Source: Streptomyces sp. CB01580 (GTDB taxonomy: Bacteria; Actinomycetota; Actinomycetes; Streptomycetales; Streptomycetaceae). Taken from it: a stretch of 64,000 nucleotides of DNA. A program made the position numbers and the translations under genes. Under the pieces are notes generated by a model. The model saw nothing but the letters and a program-made list of their open reading frames with translations. It was not told the origin of the DNA and ran no database searches. Where the stretch lies: positions 1 through 64,000 of the forward strand of contig NZ_LIXJ01000004.1 in assembly GCF_001905795.1 (NCBI RefSeq), given 5' to 3'. Every line of letters starts with the position of its first letter. Positions within the stretch are counted from its first letter, which is position 1. This document shows positions 18,258 through 25,898 of this stretch, one piece after another.

Positions 18258-18419
18258 TCAGTCGTTGTCGCCGTCATCACCGTTGCCGCGGTACCCGCGG
18301 AGCAGGAACCAGGCGAGCAGCACGGCTCCGACGAGCGCGGCGAGCAGCACGATGCGGAACGTGCCGCCGAGCCCCTGGTCCTCGGAAGCGGCGGCGAGCA
18401 GGGCAACGGTGTGTGGCAT
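18258..18419 (-). CDS. small membrane protein with acidic tail, 53 aa
   Basis: Begins MPHTVALLAAASEDQGLG, then a transmembrane helix (IVLLAALVGAVLLAWFLL, about 23-40), then a basic RGYRG and an acidic tail GDDGDND. GAGGAG lies 9 bases before ATG 18419; the longer frame to 18527 lacks this. Function unknown. It is divergent from the M48 protease gene and upstream of the other small membrane protein. Confidence 0.7.
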   Translation of the reverse strand: MPHTVALLAAASEDQGLGGTFRIVLLAALVGAVLLAWFLLRGYRGNGDDGDND

Positions 18420-18436
18420 CTCCGGCGTCTCCTCAG

Positions 18437-18445
18437 TTGTCCACA
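18437..18445 (+). promoter_or_regulatory. DnaA-box sequence TTGTCCACA
   Basis: Exact match to the Streptomyces DnaA-box consensus, placed between the divergent small membrane protein gene (start 18419) and the M48 protease gene (start 18530). A single box may be chance; function is untested. Confidence 0.4.
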
Positions 18446-18529
18446 GCCCCCCGCACACCGTAGCCCCAGCGCCTACGCTGGGATCCGTCAGGGGGCGAGC
18501 GACGTCTCGTACGAACAGGGGGCCCATTC

Positions 18530-19663
18530 ATGACCGAACACAACTACGAGAGCGGCGAGAACGTGCCGAGCAGGCAGCGTCGGCGTTTCGCGGGGATCTC
18601 GTCCCGGGCCTACGAACACCCGGCGGACCGCTCGGCCCTCGTGGCCCTGCGCAAGCTGAGCGGTTTCGACACCGTCTTCAAGACGCTGAGCGGTCTTCTG
18701 CCCGAACGCAGCCTGCGGCTGCTCTTCCTCTCCGACTCCGTCCGGGTGAGTGACGCGCAGTTCGTCCATCTCAACGACATGCTGCGGGACGCCTGTTACA
18801 TCCTGGACCTGGAGAAGGTCCCGCCGATGTACGTCAGCCAGGATCCGCAGCCCAATGCCATGTGCATCGGTCTCGACGAGCCGATCATCGTGGTGACCAC
18901 GGGGCTGGTGGAGCTGCTCGACGAGGAGGAGATGCGGGCCGTCATCGGCCACGAGGTGGGACACGCCCTCTCCGGCCATGCCGTGTACCGCACGATTCTG
19001 CTGTTCCTCACGAACATCGCGTTGAAGGTCGCCTGGATCCCGCTCGGCAATGTGGCGATCATGGCGATCGTGACAGCACTGCGCGAGTGGTTCCGCAAGT
19101 CGGAGCTGTCGGCCGACCGCGCGGGGCTGCTGGTCGGACAGGATCTGCAGGCGTCGATGCGCGGACTGATGAAGATCGCGGGCGGCAACCATCTCCACGA
19201 GATGAACGTGGACGCCTTCCTCGCGCAGGCCGACGAGTACGAGAAGGGCGGCGACCTGCGCGACTCCGTGCTCAAGATCCTCAACCTGCTGCCCCGCTCG
19301 CACCCGTTCACCACGGTGCGCGCGGCCGAGCTGAAGAGGTGGTCCGAGAGCCGCGACTACCAGCGGATCATGGACGGTCACTACGCGCGGCGGGAGGAGG
19401 ACAAGGACACCTCGGTCACGGATTCCTTCCGGCAGTCCGCGGCGCACTACGCGGACGCGGTGCGGACCAGCAAGGATCCGCTGATGAAGCTCGTCGGCGA
19501 CATAGCGGGCGGTGCCGGGGACCTGGGGGGAAGGCTCCGCGACAAGTTCACCGGTCAGGGCGGGGGCGCGGCCGGAAAGGGCGGTGCTACGGGTGACTCC
19601 CCGGGCTCGGCGCGGCCGGATGAGCCCCGGGACCCCGAGGGGCCGGAGCCGACGGGGAACTGA
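18530..19663 (+). CDS. M48 family metallopeptidase
   Basis: 377-residue zinc peptidase related to HtpX/Ste24. The HEVGH zinc motif is at about residues 141-145 in MRAVIGHEVGHALSGHA, and the third ligand Glu is in SELSADRAG about 50 residues later. Hydrophobic stretches after the motif (TILLFLTNIALKVAWI and GNVAIMAIVTAL) suggest membrane association. The C-terminal 60 residues are Gly/Pro-rich. It probably handles damaged membrane proteins. The 3' end overlaps the converging gene at 19587-20717 by 77 bp. Confidence 0.9.
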   Translation: MTEHNYESGENVPSRQRRRFAGISSRAYEHPADRSALVALRKLSGFDTVFKTLSGLLPERSLRLLFLSDSVRVSDAQFVHLNDMLRDACYILDLEKVPPMYVSQDPQPNAMCIGLDEPIIVVTTGLVELLDEEEMRAVIGHEVGHALSGHAVYRTILLFLTNIALKVAWIPLGNVAIMAIVTALREWFRKSELSADRAGLLVGQDLQASMRGLMKIAGGNHLHEMNVDAFLAQADEYEKGGDLRDSVLKILNLLPRSHPFTTVRAAELKRWSESRDYQRIMDGHYARREEDKDTSVTDSFRQSAAHYADAVRTSKDPLMKLVGDIAGGAGDLGGRLRDKFTGQGGGAAGKGGATGDSPGSARPDEPRDPEGPEPTGN

Positions 19664-20717
19664 CCACGAGCGTTCCGCAGAGCGCCCCCGTGGGCCGGCC
19701 CGTGTCGTACGGGTCGGTGCCCGCGGGACCGCGCGAGGCGGCGCGCTCACCGGCGAGCAGGGGCCGCAGGACGCCCGTGGTGTCCGACGGGCAGGCCTGC
19801 GGCCCGGCCTGGACGTAGCTGGTGCGCAGCTCCAGCCGGTGCAGGCGCAGGTCCTCCCGGTCGAAGCGGAAGTGCAGCTCGCGCCGCACGGTGAAGAGCG
19901 AGGCACCGCCCATGCGCTGGGATCCGGAGGCGGCGGGCCGGAGCGTGTACGTGAAGGTGTGGTCCGACACCACCTCCAGCGTGTCGGCCCCCGCCTCGCT
20001 GTAGCTCAACGTGCCCCGGACACGGATGTCGGGACTGGCCAGGGCCACCTTCGCCGGGTCGAAGCGGACCAGCCAGCCGGCGGGTGCGTGCTGCCCGTCG
20101 TCGTCCGGCCGGTGCATGCTGCGCTCGAACTGAGCCATCTGGTCGGGGTCGAGCAGCATCTCCACCGGCCGCAGCGCGTGCCCGGTGAGGACGTCGGGGT
20201 CGAGCGAGGACGCGACCAGGTAGTCCTTGACGGTGGCCAGGGCCATCGCCACCTGGTTGTCCGAGAAGTTGTCGGTGGCCCTGATCGGCGGCGAGTTGAT
20301 GCCCGCGGCGCCCTTCGCGAACTGTGCGGCGGGGCTCCGGGAGAGGAGGTCGGAGGCCGTTCCGCCGGGTACGGGCTCGCGCGGGGCCAGCGGGACGACG
20401 GTCGATCTCAGCACTTCGGCCTTTCGGCCGACGGGCGTCTGGTAGGGGTGGCGAAGGCCCATGTACACGGCCGTTCCGAAGGCCAGCGCGATCAGGAGGA
20501 CCAGGGCGATGGCGGCTCGGGAGCCGGCCTTGAATCTTCGGGGAGGGAGACTGCGCACGGCAGGAGTGTGATCGGTGATGCGTTCCTGTGCGGAGAATTC
20601 CTTCAGGCGGGCAGCCCGAACGAACGACTCGTCGAAGACGAGTGACCTGTACTCGTCCTCACTGCCGCCCGGTGTGTTCTCGGACGGGCCTTCTGGTGGT
20701 TCTCCGCGGTGTGCCAT
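19587..20717 (-). CDS. single-pass membrane protein, function unknown (SCO2583-like layout)
   Basis: 376 residues. An N-terminal cytoplasmic part with the motif SLVFDESFVRAARLKEFSA (about 26-44) precedes one transmembrane helix (AIALVLLIALAFGTAVYMGL, about 70-89). A large extracytoplasmic domain follows, with TDNFSDNQVAMALATVKDYL and TRTSYVQAGPQACPS-like regions. The same N-terminal motif occurs in the next gene upstream (21286-21873), so the two are probably related. No catalytic motif is seen. ATG 20717 has GGGAGAAG 4-5 bases upstream; the 498-residue reading is rejected. It converges on and overlaps the M48 gene by 77 bp. Confidence 0.75.
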   Translation of the reverse strand: MAHRGEPPEGPSENTPGGSEDEYRSLVFDESFVRAARLKEFSAQERITDHTPAVRSLPPRRFKAGSRAAIALVLLIALAFGTAVYMGLRHPYQTPVGRKAEVLRSTVVPLAPREPVPGGTASDLLSRSPAAQFAKGAAGINSPPIRATDNFSDNQVAMALATVKDYLVASSLDPDVLTGHALRPVEMLLDPDQMAQFERSMHRPDDDGQHAPAGWLVRFDPAKVALASPDIRVRGTLSYSEAGADTLEVVSDHTFTYTLRPAASGSQRMGGASLFTVRRELHFRFDREDLRLHRLELRTSYVQAGPQACPSDTTGVLRPLLAGERAASRGPAGTDPYDTGRPTGALCGTLVVSSPSAPAPRGPGAHPAAPSPGSHP

Positions 20718-21285
20718 GACTTCTCCCGACTCCACGTCACCGACCGAGGTCGAAACGCATCGCTCTGTCTCGGCCGATGGCTTCGGACAGGGCCCGCCCG
20801 TCATGGCGCGTACGGCGCCCCATGACCACCCGTGTGCGGACGAGTGAGAAGCCCCCTCGGAGAGAGGGGTCACACCTTCAGGGTAGGTCGATTGCGGCCG
20901 CGGTAAACGCGGAGGCGTGAGAGAACCGCCCGGGGCGTGAGAGAACCGTTCGGGAGCGGTACGCGAAGGCTCGGACACCCGGGCTCGGTGCGGGGACGCC
21001 CCGGGCAACGACCCGGGCGCGGCACGGGGCCACCCCACGAAGCCGGACATGCGCCGGGCGCGGCCCGGGAAGGTCCAGCACACGGACCGGGCGCGGTGAG
21101 GGGGCCCGTGCCGCGCGGGAAGCGGCCCGGAGACCGGACGGGAAGCGACCCGGAGACCGGAGGGGAAGGCTCGCGCCGCGCGGGCAGAGCAGCACGGGGT
21201 ACGGAGAGGGTTGGCCGAGCGGTGCGGAGGACGGCCCGGGGCGCGGGCAGCGGGCCCCGAGGGGCTCGGTGGGCGGTCCGGCGGG
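20718..21285. other. intergenic region with tandem repeats
   Basis: About 570 bp. It holds two 20-bp units GCGTGAGAGAACCGYYCGGG (about 20915-20953), two 23-bp units at 21117-21139 and 21140-21162, and many CCGGGCGCGG words. A CCCCCTC / GAGAGGGG hairpin near 20852-20870 may be a terminator or leader structure. No ORF is called. Confidence 0.5.
21117..21162. repeat. 23-bp tandem repeat x2
   Basis: GGGAAGCGRCCCGGAGACCG-type units at 21117-21139 and 21140-21162, differing at two positions, in the intergenic region between the two FVRAA-motif genes. Confidence 0.65.
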
Positions 21286-21873
21286 TCAGCCGCTGCTGGG
21301 GATCGCGGAGGCCGTGAGGCGCGGCTTGTGGACCGATACCGAAGGCAGGGCGGTGGGGGCCGGCCCGGGCACCGTGTCCACGCCCGTGGTGGCGGGTGGC
21401 GGGACGGGGTTCTGCCGATTGCCCGACGCGTTGCGGTAGACCGCCCCGAAGGCCAGCGCGACCATGCCGATGCCCATCAGCACGGCGAGGATCCAGGCCA
21501 CGGGCCGGTGCCAGCGCGCCGACCCCCGGTAGGGGCGCAGCGCCCCTCCGTGGCGGCCGTAGGGGCCGCCGTCGGGGTCGAGCGGGTCGTAGGAGACTCC
21601 TTCGCCGCCGTACGGGCCGTCCTGGCCGTACCCCTCGCCGGAGAAATCGTCGTCCAGCGGGCCACCGCCCGCCCGGGAACGGCTCGCCTCGGCCTCCGCC
21701 CGTGCCTGCGCGGCCGCGAGCAGCCGTTCCACGGCAGTGGGTTCATGGATCTCTGCGGCCCGTACGAAGTCCTCGTCGAACACCACGGAGGCGAAGTCCT
21801 CGTCCGCGCCCCCGCGGTCGTCGTCGGGCTCCCAGCCGTCCGGGAACGGCCTGCCCCCCACGTCGTCCGGCAC
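21286..21873 (-). CDS. membrane protein with N-terminal FVRAA motif, function unknown
   Basis: 195 residues. It has an acidic N-terminus with SVVFDEDFVRAAEIHEPTA (about 29-47), a Gly/Tyr/Pro-rich linker, one transmembrane helix (PVAWILAVLMGIGMVALAFG, about 123-142), and a Pro/Thr/Ser-rich tail likely outside the cell. The motif matches that of the neighbouring gene 19587-20717, and both place it just inside the membrane. The start is GTG 21873 with a weak GGGGC site. Function is not known; a partner-docking role for the motif is inference. Confidence 0.72.
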   Translation of the reverse strand: MPDDVGGRPFPDGWEPDDDRGGADEDFASVVFDEDFVRAAEIHEPTAVERLLAAAQARAEAEASRSRAGGGPLDDDFSGEGYGQDGPYGGEGVSYDPLDPDGGPYGRHGGALRPYRGSARWHRPVAWILAVLMGIGMVALAFGAVYRNASGNRQNPVPPPATTGVDTVPGPAPTALPSVSVHKPRLTASAIPSSG

Positions 21874-21950
21874 GGCCCCAGACTAGCCCCGGCGGGTCGT
21901 TCTGGGCAGGGAGCCCGCGTGACATTCACCGAACCCGGGCGGTCACCCGG

Positions 21951-23234
21951 TCACCGCACGTGACCGTCGCCCGTGACGATGTACTTCGTCGAAGTCAGCT
22001 CGGGCAGCCCCATCGGGCCCCTGGCGTGCAGCTTCTGTGTGGAGATGCCGATCTCGGCGCCGAAGCCGAACTGCCCGCCGTCGGTGAAGCGCGTCGAGGC
22101 GTTCACGGCCACCGTCGTGGAGTCGACCAGTTGGGTGAATCGGCGGGCCGCGGCCTGGGAGGTGGTCACGATCGCCTCGGTGTGGCCGGAGGACCAGAGC
22201 CGGATGTGCGCGACGGCCGCGTCCAGCGAGTCCACGACGGCCGCGGCGATGTCGTAGGAGAGGTACTCAGTCTCCCAGTCCTCCGGGGTCGCCGGCACCA
22301 CCGTGGCCTTGGAGCCCGCGGCGTGTCCGAGGACCCGTTCGTCGCCGTGCACGGTCACCCCGGCCTCGGCCAGCGCGTCCAGGGCGCGCGGCAGGAACTC
22401 CGCGGCCACGTCCTTGTGCACCAGGAGCGTCTCGGCGGCGTTGCAGACGCTGGGGCGCTGGGCCTTGGAGTTGACCAGGATGTCGACGGCCATGTCGATG
22501 TCGGTCCGCGCGTCCACGTAGACGTGGCAGTTGCCGGTGCCGGTCTCGATGACCGGAACGGTGGACTCCTCGACCACCGTGCGGATCAGCGAGGCGCCGC
22601 CGCGCGGGATGAGGACGTCGACGAGACCGCGGGCCCGCATCAGCTCGCGCACCGAGTCGCGGCTCTCGCCCGGCACCAGCTGCACCGCGTCGGCCGGGAG
22701 GCCCGAGCCGCCGACCGCGTCGCGGATCACCCGTACCAGTGCGGTGTTGGACGCGTATGCCGAGGACGAGCCGCGCAGCAGCACGGCGTTGCCGGACTTC
22801 AGGCAGAGCGCGGCGGCGTCGACCGTGACGTTCGGGCGGGCCTCGTAGATGATGCCGACCACGCCGAGCGGCACCCGGACCTGTCGCAGATCGATGCCGT
22901 TGGGCAGGGTGGAGCCCCGGACGACCTCGCCGACCGGGTCGGGCAGCGCCGCCACGTCGCGTACGTCGGCGGCGATGGCGCGGATCCGCTCCGGGGTGAG
23001 GGTGAGGCGGTCGACGATCGCCTCGCTGGTCCCGGCCTCGCGGGCGCGGGCGACGTCCTCGGCGTTGGCCTCGACGATCTCGCCCGTCCGCACCTCCAGC
23101 GCGTCCGCGATCGCGAGCAGCGCGTCGTCCTTCGCCGCGCGCGGCGAAGGCGCGATGTCGGCGGCGGCGGCGCGCGCCCGGTAGGCGGCCTGGGCGACCG
23201 GGGACATGTTGTCGTACGGCGAGAGCGTGGTCAT
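21951..23234 (-). CDS. proA: glutamate-5-semialdehyde dehydrogenase (gamma-glutamyl phosphate reductase)
   Basis: Second step of proline biosynthesis, reducing gamma-glutamyl phosphate with NADPH; cytosolic, 427 residues. Aldehyde-dehydrogenase fold features: [35 protein letters not shown] region (about 105-135), catalytic Cys in [12 protein letters not shown] (about 262), and the end region [29 protein letters not shown], typical of ProA. ATG 23234 is chosen; there is no Shine-Dalgarno, but TACGCT lies about 7 bases upstream, so a leaderless transcript is plausible. proB lies 1 kb upstream, separated by a hypothetical gene. Confidence 0.96.
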   Translation of the reverse strand: MTTLSPYDNMSPVAQAAYRARAAAADIAPSPRAAKDDALLAIADALEVRTGEIVEANAEDVARAREAGTSEAIVDRLTLTPERIRAIAADVRDVAALPDPVGEVVRGSTLPNGIDLRQVRVPLGVVGIIYEARPNVTVDAAALCLKSGNAVLLRGSSSAYASNTALVRVIRDAVGGSGLPADAVQLVPGESRDSVRELMRARGLVDVLIPRGGASLIRTVVEESTVPVIETGTGNCHVYVDARTDIDMAVDILVNSKAQRPSVCNAAETLLVHKDVAAEFLPRALDALAEAGVTVHGDERVLGHAAGSKATVVPATPEDWETEYLSYDIAAAVVDSLDAAVAHIRLWSSGHTEAIVTTSQAAARRFTQLVDSTTVAVNASTRFTDGGQFGFGAEIGISTQKLHARGPMGLPELTSTKYIVTGDGHVR

Positions 23235-23532
23235 GCCCGCAGCGTAGTGCGCACACTGCGGGCATCCATCACGTATCCCGTGATGCGAGACGACTGCCCC
23301 GGGGCCGGTCATGCCCAGAACCCGTGCCGGATCGCCCGTGGCGGGGCATGCGCGGAATCCGTGCCGCGTACCCGCGCGCCGACCCGTGCGCGAACCTGTG
23401 ACCGGCCGCACGCGGGACCCGTGCCGAACACCCGTGACCGGCCGCGCGCGGGATGCGTGCCGACGCCCCTGGCCGATCGTGCCGGGGCCCCGGGCAGTCG
23501 CGCCCGGGGCCCGTGGCCGGTGCTACGGGTAC
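23235..23532. repeat. degenerate repeat-rich intergenic region
   Basis: About 300 bp in which CGTGCCG-containing words recur. The clearest copies are GTGACCGGCCGCRCGCGGGA at about 23398 and 23435, followed in both by a G(C)CGTGCCGA variant. It separates proA from the next hypothetical gene. I see no ORF. Confidence 0.5.
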
Positions 23533-24060
23533 TCAGAAAGGATGCACGCCGACCGGGGCCGCCGGGGGCGGCCCGTATCCCTCGGCGACGCGCTGGTGGT
23601 ACGTCTCGCGGTCGATGACCTCCAGACCGACGATCTCCCAGGGCGGGAGCCCGGCGGTGGAGCGGTGCTCTCCCCAGAGCCGCAGCGCGACCGCCGCGGC
23701 GTCGTGCAGGTCGCGGGCCTCCTCCCAGTAGCGGATCTCCGCGTGGTCGTTGGCATACCGGCTGGTCAGCAGGAAGGGGTGGTCGTGCGCGAGCTGTTCG
23801 AGGCCGCGCCTGACCTCCCTGAGCGGGATCTCGACACCCGAGACGCTCAACGTGATGTGCCAGAGCCTCGACGGGGTGCGCTCCGGGGCACGCCCCTCGC
23901 CCGTCGGCCCCGGTTGCACCGCTGCGGGCCCGAACCCGGTGGTCCGGTCGTCCGTACGGTCCGCGGACCGGCTCCCGTCGAAGTCGGCACCTGCTCCGAC
24001 ACTGGTCAGGGCCCGGCCACCCGTTCCTCGGGGCGGCGCCCCCGGGCGCGCTCGTCTCAC
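23533..24060 (-). CDS. hypothetical protein, 175 aa
   Basis: The first 65 residues are disordered (Arg/Gly/Pro/Thr). The rest looks globular, from LWHITLSVSGVEIPLREVRRG through HPFLLTSRYANDHAEIRYWEEARDL to LPPWEIVGLEVIDRETYHQR and a Pro-rich end. There is no signal peptide or membrane segment. I do not recognise the family; the gene sits between proB and proA on the same strand. GTG 24060 has a strong AGGAGG 5 bases upstream, which fixes the start. Confidence 0.75.
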   Translation of the reverse strand: MRRARPGAPPRGTGGRALTSVGAGADFDGSRSADRTDDRTTGFGPAAVQPGPTGEGRAPERTPSRLWHITLSVSGVEIPLREVRRGLEQLAHDHPFLLTSRYANDHAEIRYWEEARDLHDAAAVALRLWGEHRSTAGLPPWEIVGLEVIDRETYHQRVAEGYGPPPAAPVGVHPF

Positions 24061-24204
24061 CGGCGGCCTCCTGTGTATGCGTTTACTGTGCGGTACCCCG
24101 CTGTGTCCCCGTTACAAAGTTGACCAGCCCGCGGCCCGGGATGGGGTGGTTTTCATGAAGGTCTCCGTCCTGGGACGGGACTTTCAACCGTTTCAGGGGG
24201 TCTG

Positions 24205-25338
24205 TCAGCGGTGCAGAACGACAAGATCGTCCCTGTGTACGATCTCGCGCTCGTACGCCGGACCGAGTTCCCGTGCCAGGTCGCGGGTGGAGCGGCCGAG
24301 CAGTTGCGGGATCTCCTTCGCGTCGAAGTTGACGAGCCCGCGGGCCACGGGACGCCCTTCGGCATCGCGCAGTTCCACCGGATCACCGGCGGTGAACTCG
24401 CCCTCGACCGCCACGATCCCGGCGGGCAGCAGCGAGCCGTGCCGCTCGACGAGCGCGCGGACTGCCCCGTCGTCGAGGGTCAGCGAGCCCTGCGGGGTGG
24501 AGGCGTGGGCGAGCCAGAGGTGCCGGTCGGCGGACCGCCGCCCGGTGCGATGGAAGTACGTGCCGGTGTCGCGTCCGGCCAGGGCGTCGGCGGCCCGGCT
24601 CGCCGAGGTGAGGACGACGGGGACTCCGGCGGCGGTGGCGATCCGGGCGGCCTCGACCTTGGTGACCATGCCTCCGGTGCCGACGCCCGCCTTCCCCGCG
24701 CTGCCGATGACGACCCCCGCCAGATCCTCGGGACCGGCCACCTCGGCGACCCGCGAGGCGCCCGGGACGCTCGGATCGCCGTCGTAGAGACCGTCCACGT
24801 CAGAGAGGAGGACCAGCAGGTCGGCGCGGACCAGGTGGGCGACGAGGGCCGCGAGCCGGTCGTTGTCGCCGAACCGGATCTCGTCCGTGGCCACGGTGTC
24901 GTTCTCGTTGACGATCGGGAACGCGCCCATGTCCAGGAGTTGGTCGAGGGTGCGGCAGGCGTTGCGGTAGTGGGCGCGGCGGCTGGTGTCGTTGCTGGTC
25001 AGCAGCACCTGCCCGACGCGTACGCCGTACCGCGCGAAGGAGGCGGTGTAGCGGGCTACGAGCAGCCCCTGCCCGACGCTGGCCGCGGCCTGCTGCCTGG
25101 CCAGGTCCTTGGGCCGCCGGTGCAGGCCGAGCGGGGCGAGCCCGGCGGCGATGGCGCCGCTGGAGACGAGCACGATCTCGCGCTCCCCGCCGCTGCGCAC
25201 CTTGGCGAGCACGTCGACGAGCGCGTCGACCCGGTCGGCGTCGAGGCCGCCCGCCGCCGTGGTGAGCGAGGAGGAACCGACCTTGACCACGATCCTGCGG
25301 GCCTCTGTGACGCCCTGCCTTGCCCCTGACACGTCCAT
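24205..25338 (-). CDS. proB: glutamate 5-kinase
   Basis: First step of proline biosynthesis, phosphorylating glutamate with ATP; normally feedback-inhibited by proline; 377 residues. An amino-acid kinase domain begins VVKVGSSSLT (about residue 17) with LVSSGAIAAG, FPIVNENDTVATDEIRFGDND and VLLSDVDGLYDGDP. A C-terminal PUA domain follows from about residue 285 (GSLTLDDGAVRALVERHGSLLPAGI). ATG 25338 is used; a GGGG run is the nearest ribosome site, and a TTG two codons upstream is possible. The gene is divergent from the glycosyltransferase at 25899. Confidence 0.96.
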   Translation of the reverse strand: MDVSGARQGVTEARRIVVKVGSSSLTTAAGGLDADRVDALVDVLAKVRSGGEREIVLVSSGAIAAGLAPLGLHRRPKDLARQQAAASVGQGLLVARYTASFARYGVRVGQVLLTSNDTSRRAHYRNACRTLDQLLDMGAFPIVNENDTVATDEIRFGDNDRLAALVAHLVRADLLVLLSDVDGLYDGDPSVPGASRVAEVAGPEDLAGVVIGSAGKAGVGTGGMVTKVEAARIATAAGVPVVLTSASRAADALAGRDTGTYFHRTGRRSADRHLWLAHASTPQGSLTLDDGAVRALVERHGSLLPAGIVAVEGEFTAGDPVELRDAEGRPVARGLVNFDAKEIPQLLGRSTRDLARELGPAYEREIVHRDDLVVLHR

Positions 25339-25898
25339 CCCCAATGATTCGGCCTCGCCCAGCCCCCGCAATCTACGCGAAAGAGGGGAACGGGCGCCCA
25401 CGCGTTTCGCCCCGTGGACGCACGGGCCCCGGTTCTCCCGTTCCCGGACGGTCCCAGCGCATTCGCACATACGTCATTCGTACATGTGTTGGTACGTATG
25501 CGGTACGGCCATCCCGGAACAGGCCGCCCCACCCCCTGTGGATGTCGTAGCCCTGTCGCCCCGCCCCGCGCCCTTACGTCATTGCCTCCGACCTCATGAG
25601 CCCTTTCCCCCGTACGCGTACACCCTTGCCCGCACGCCTGTGCGCTTTGTCCGATGCCTGCGCGGAACTGCGGAAACGCATTCGAAACGGCCGTCTTCCC
25701 GGCGGTGTGCGTCCGCGCCGAGGGGCACGGAAGAATGCCGGCGCACGCCGAACTCCGCGCAACCATCGGGTCACTTCGTTCATCTAAGAGCCGATAGGGT
25801 GCAATGCGGCGGCCCTCCCCCGTTCGCTTCGGCAGTGGCAGTGTCGGCCCCGCATCCGCCGCCATCTCCAGAGACCTACCAGACATGGGACAGCAGCG
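25339..25898. promoter_or_regulatory. divergent intergenic region between proB and glycosyltransferase
   Basis: About 560 bp with lower GC in places. Near 25467-25510 there is a run of CGTAC/GTATG words with an inverted ACATACGT ... ACGTATG pair, which could be a regulatory site for proB. On the plus strand TAGGGT (25795-25800) is a possible -10 box for the glycosyltransferase. No ORF with a credible start is seen. Confidence 0.4.

Noticed and set aside
23235..23532. Possible CRISPR or iteron array from the recurring CGTGCCG words
   Set aside because: Repeat length and spacing are irregular and the repeats are degenerate; no cas genes or replication genes are near.
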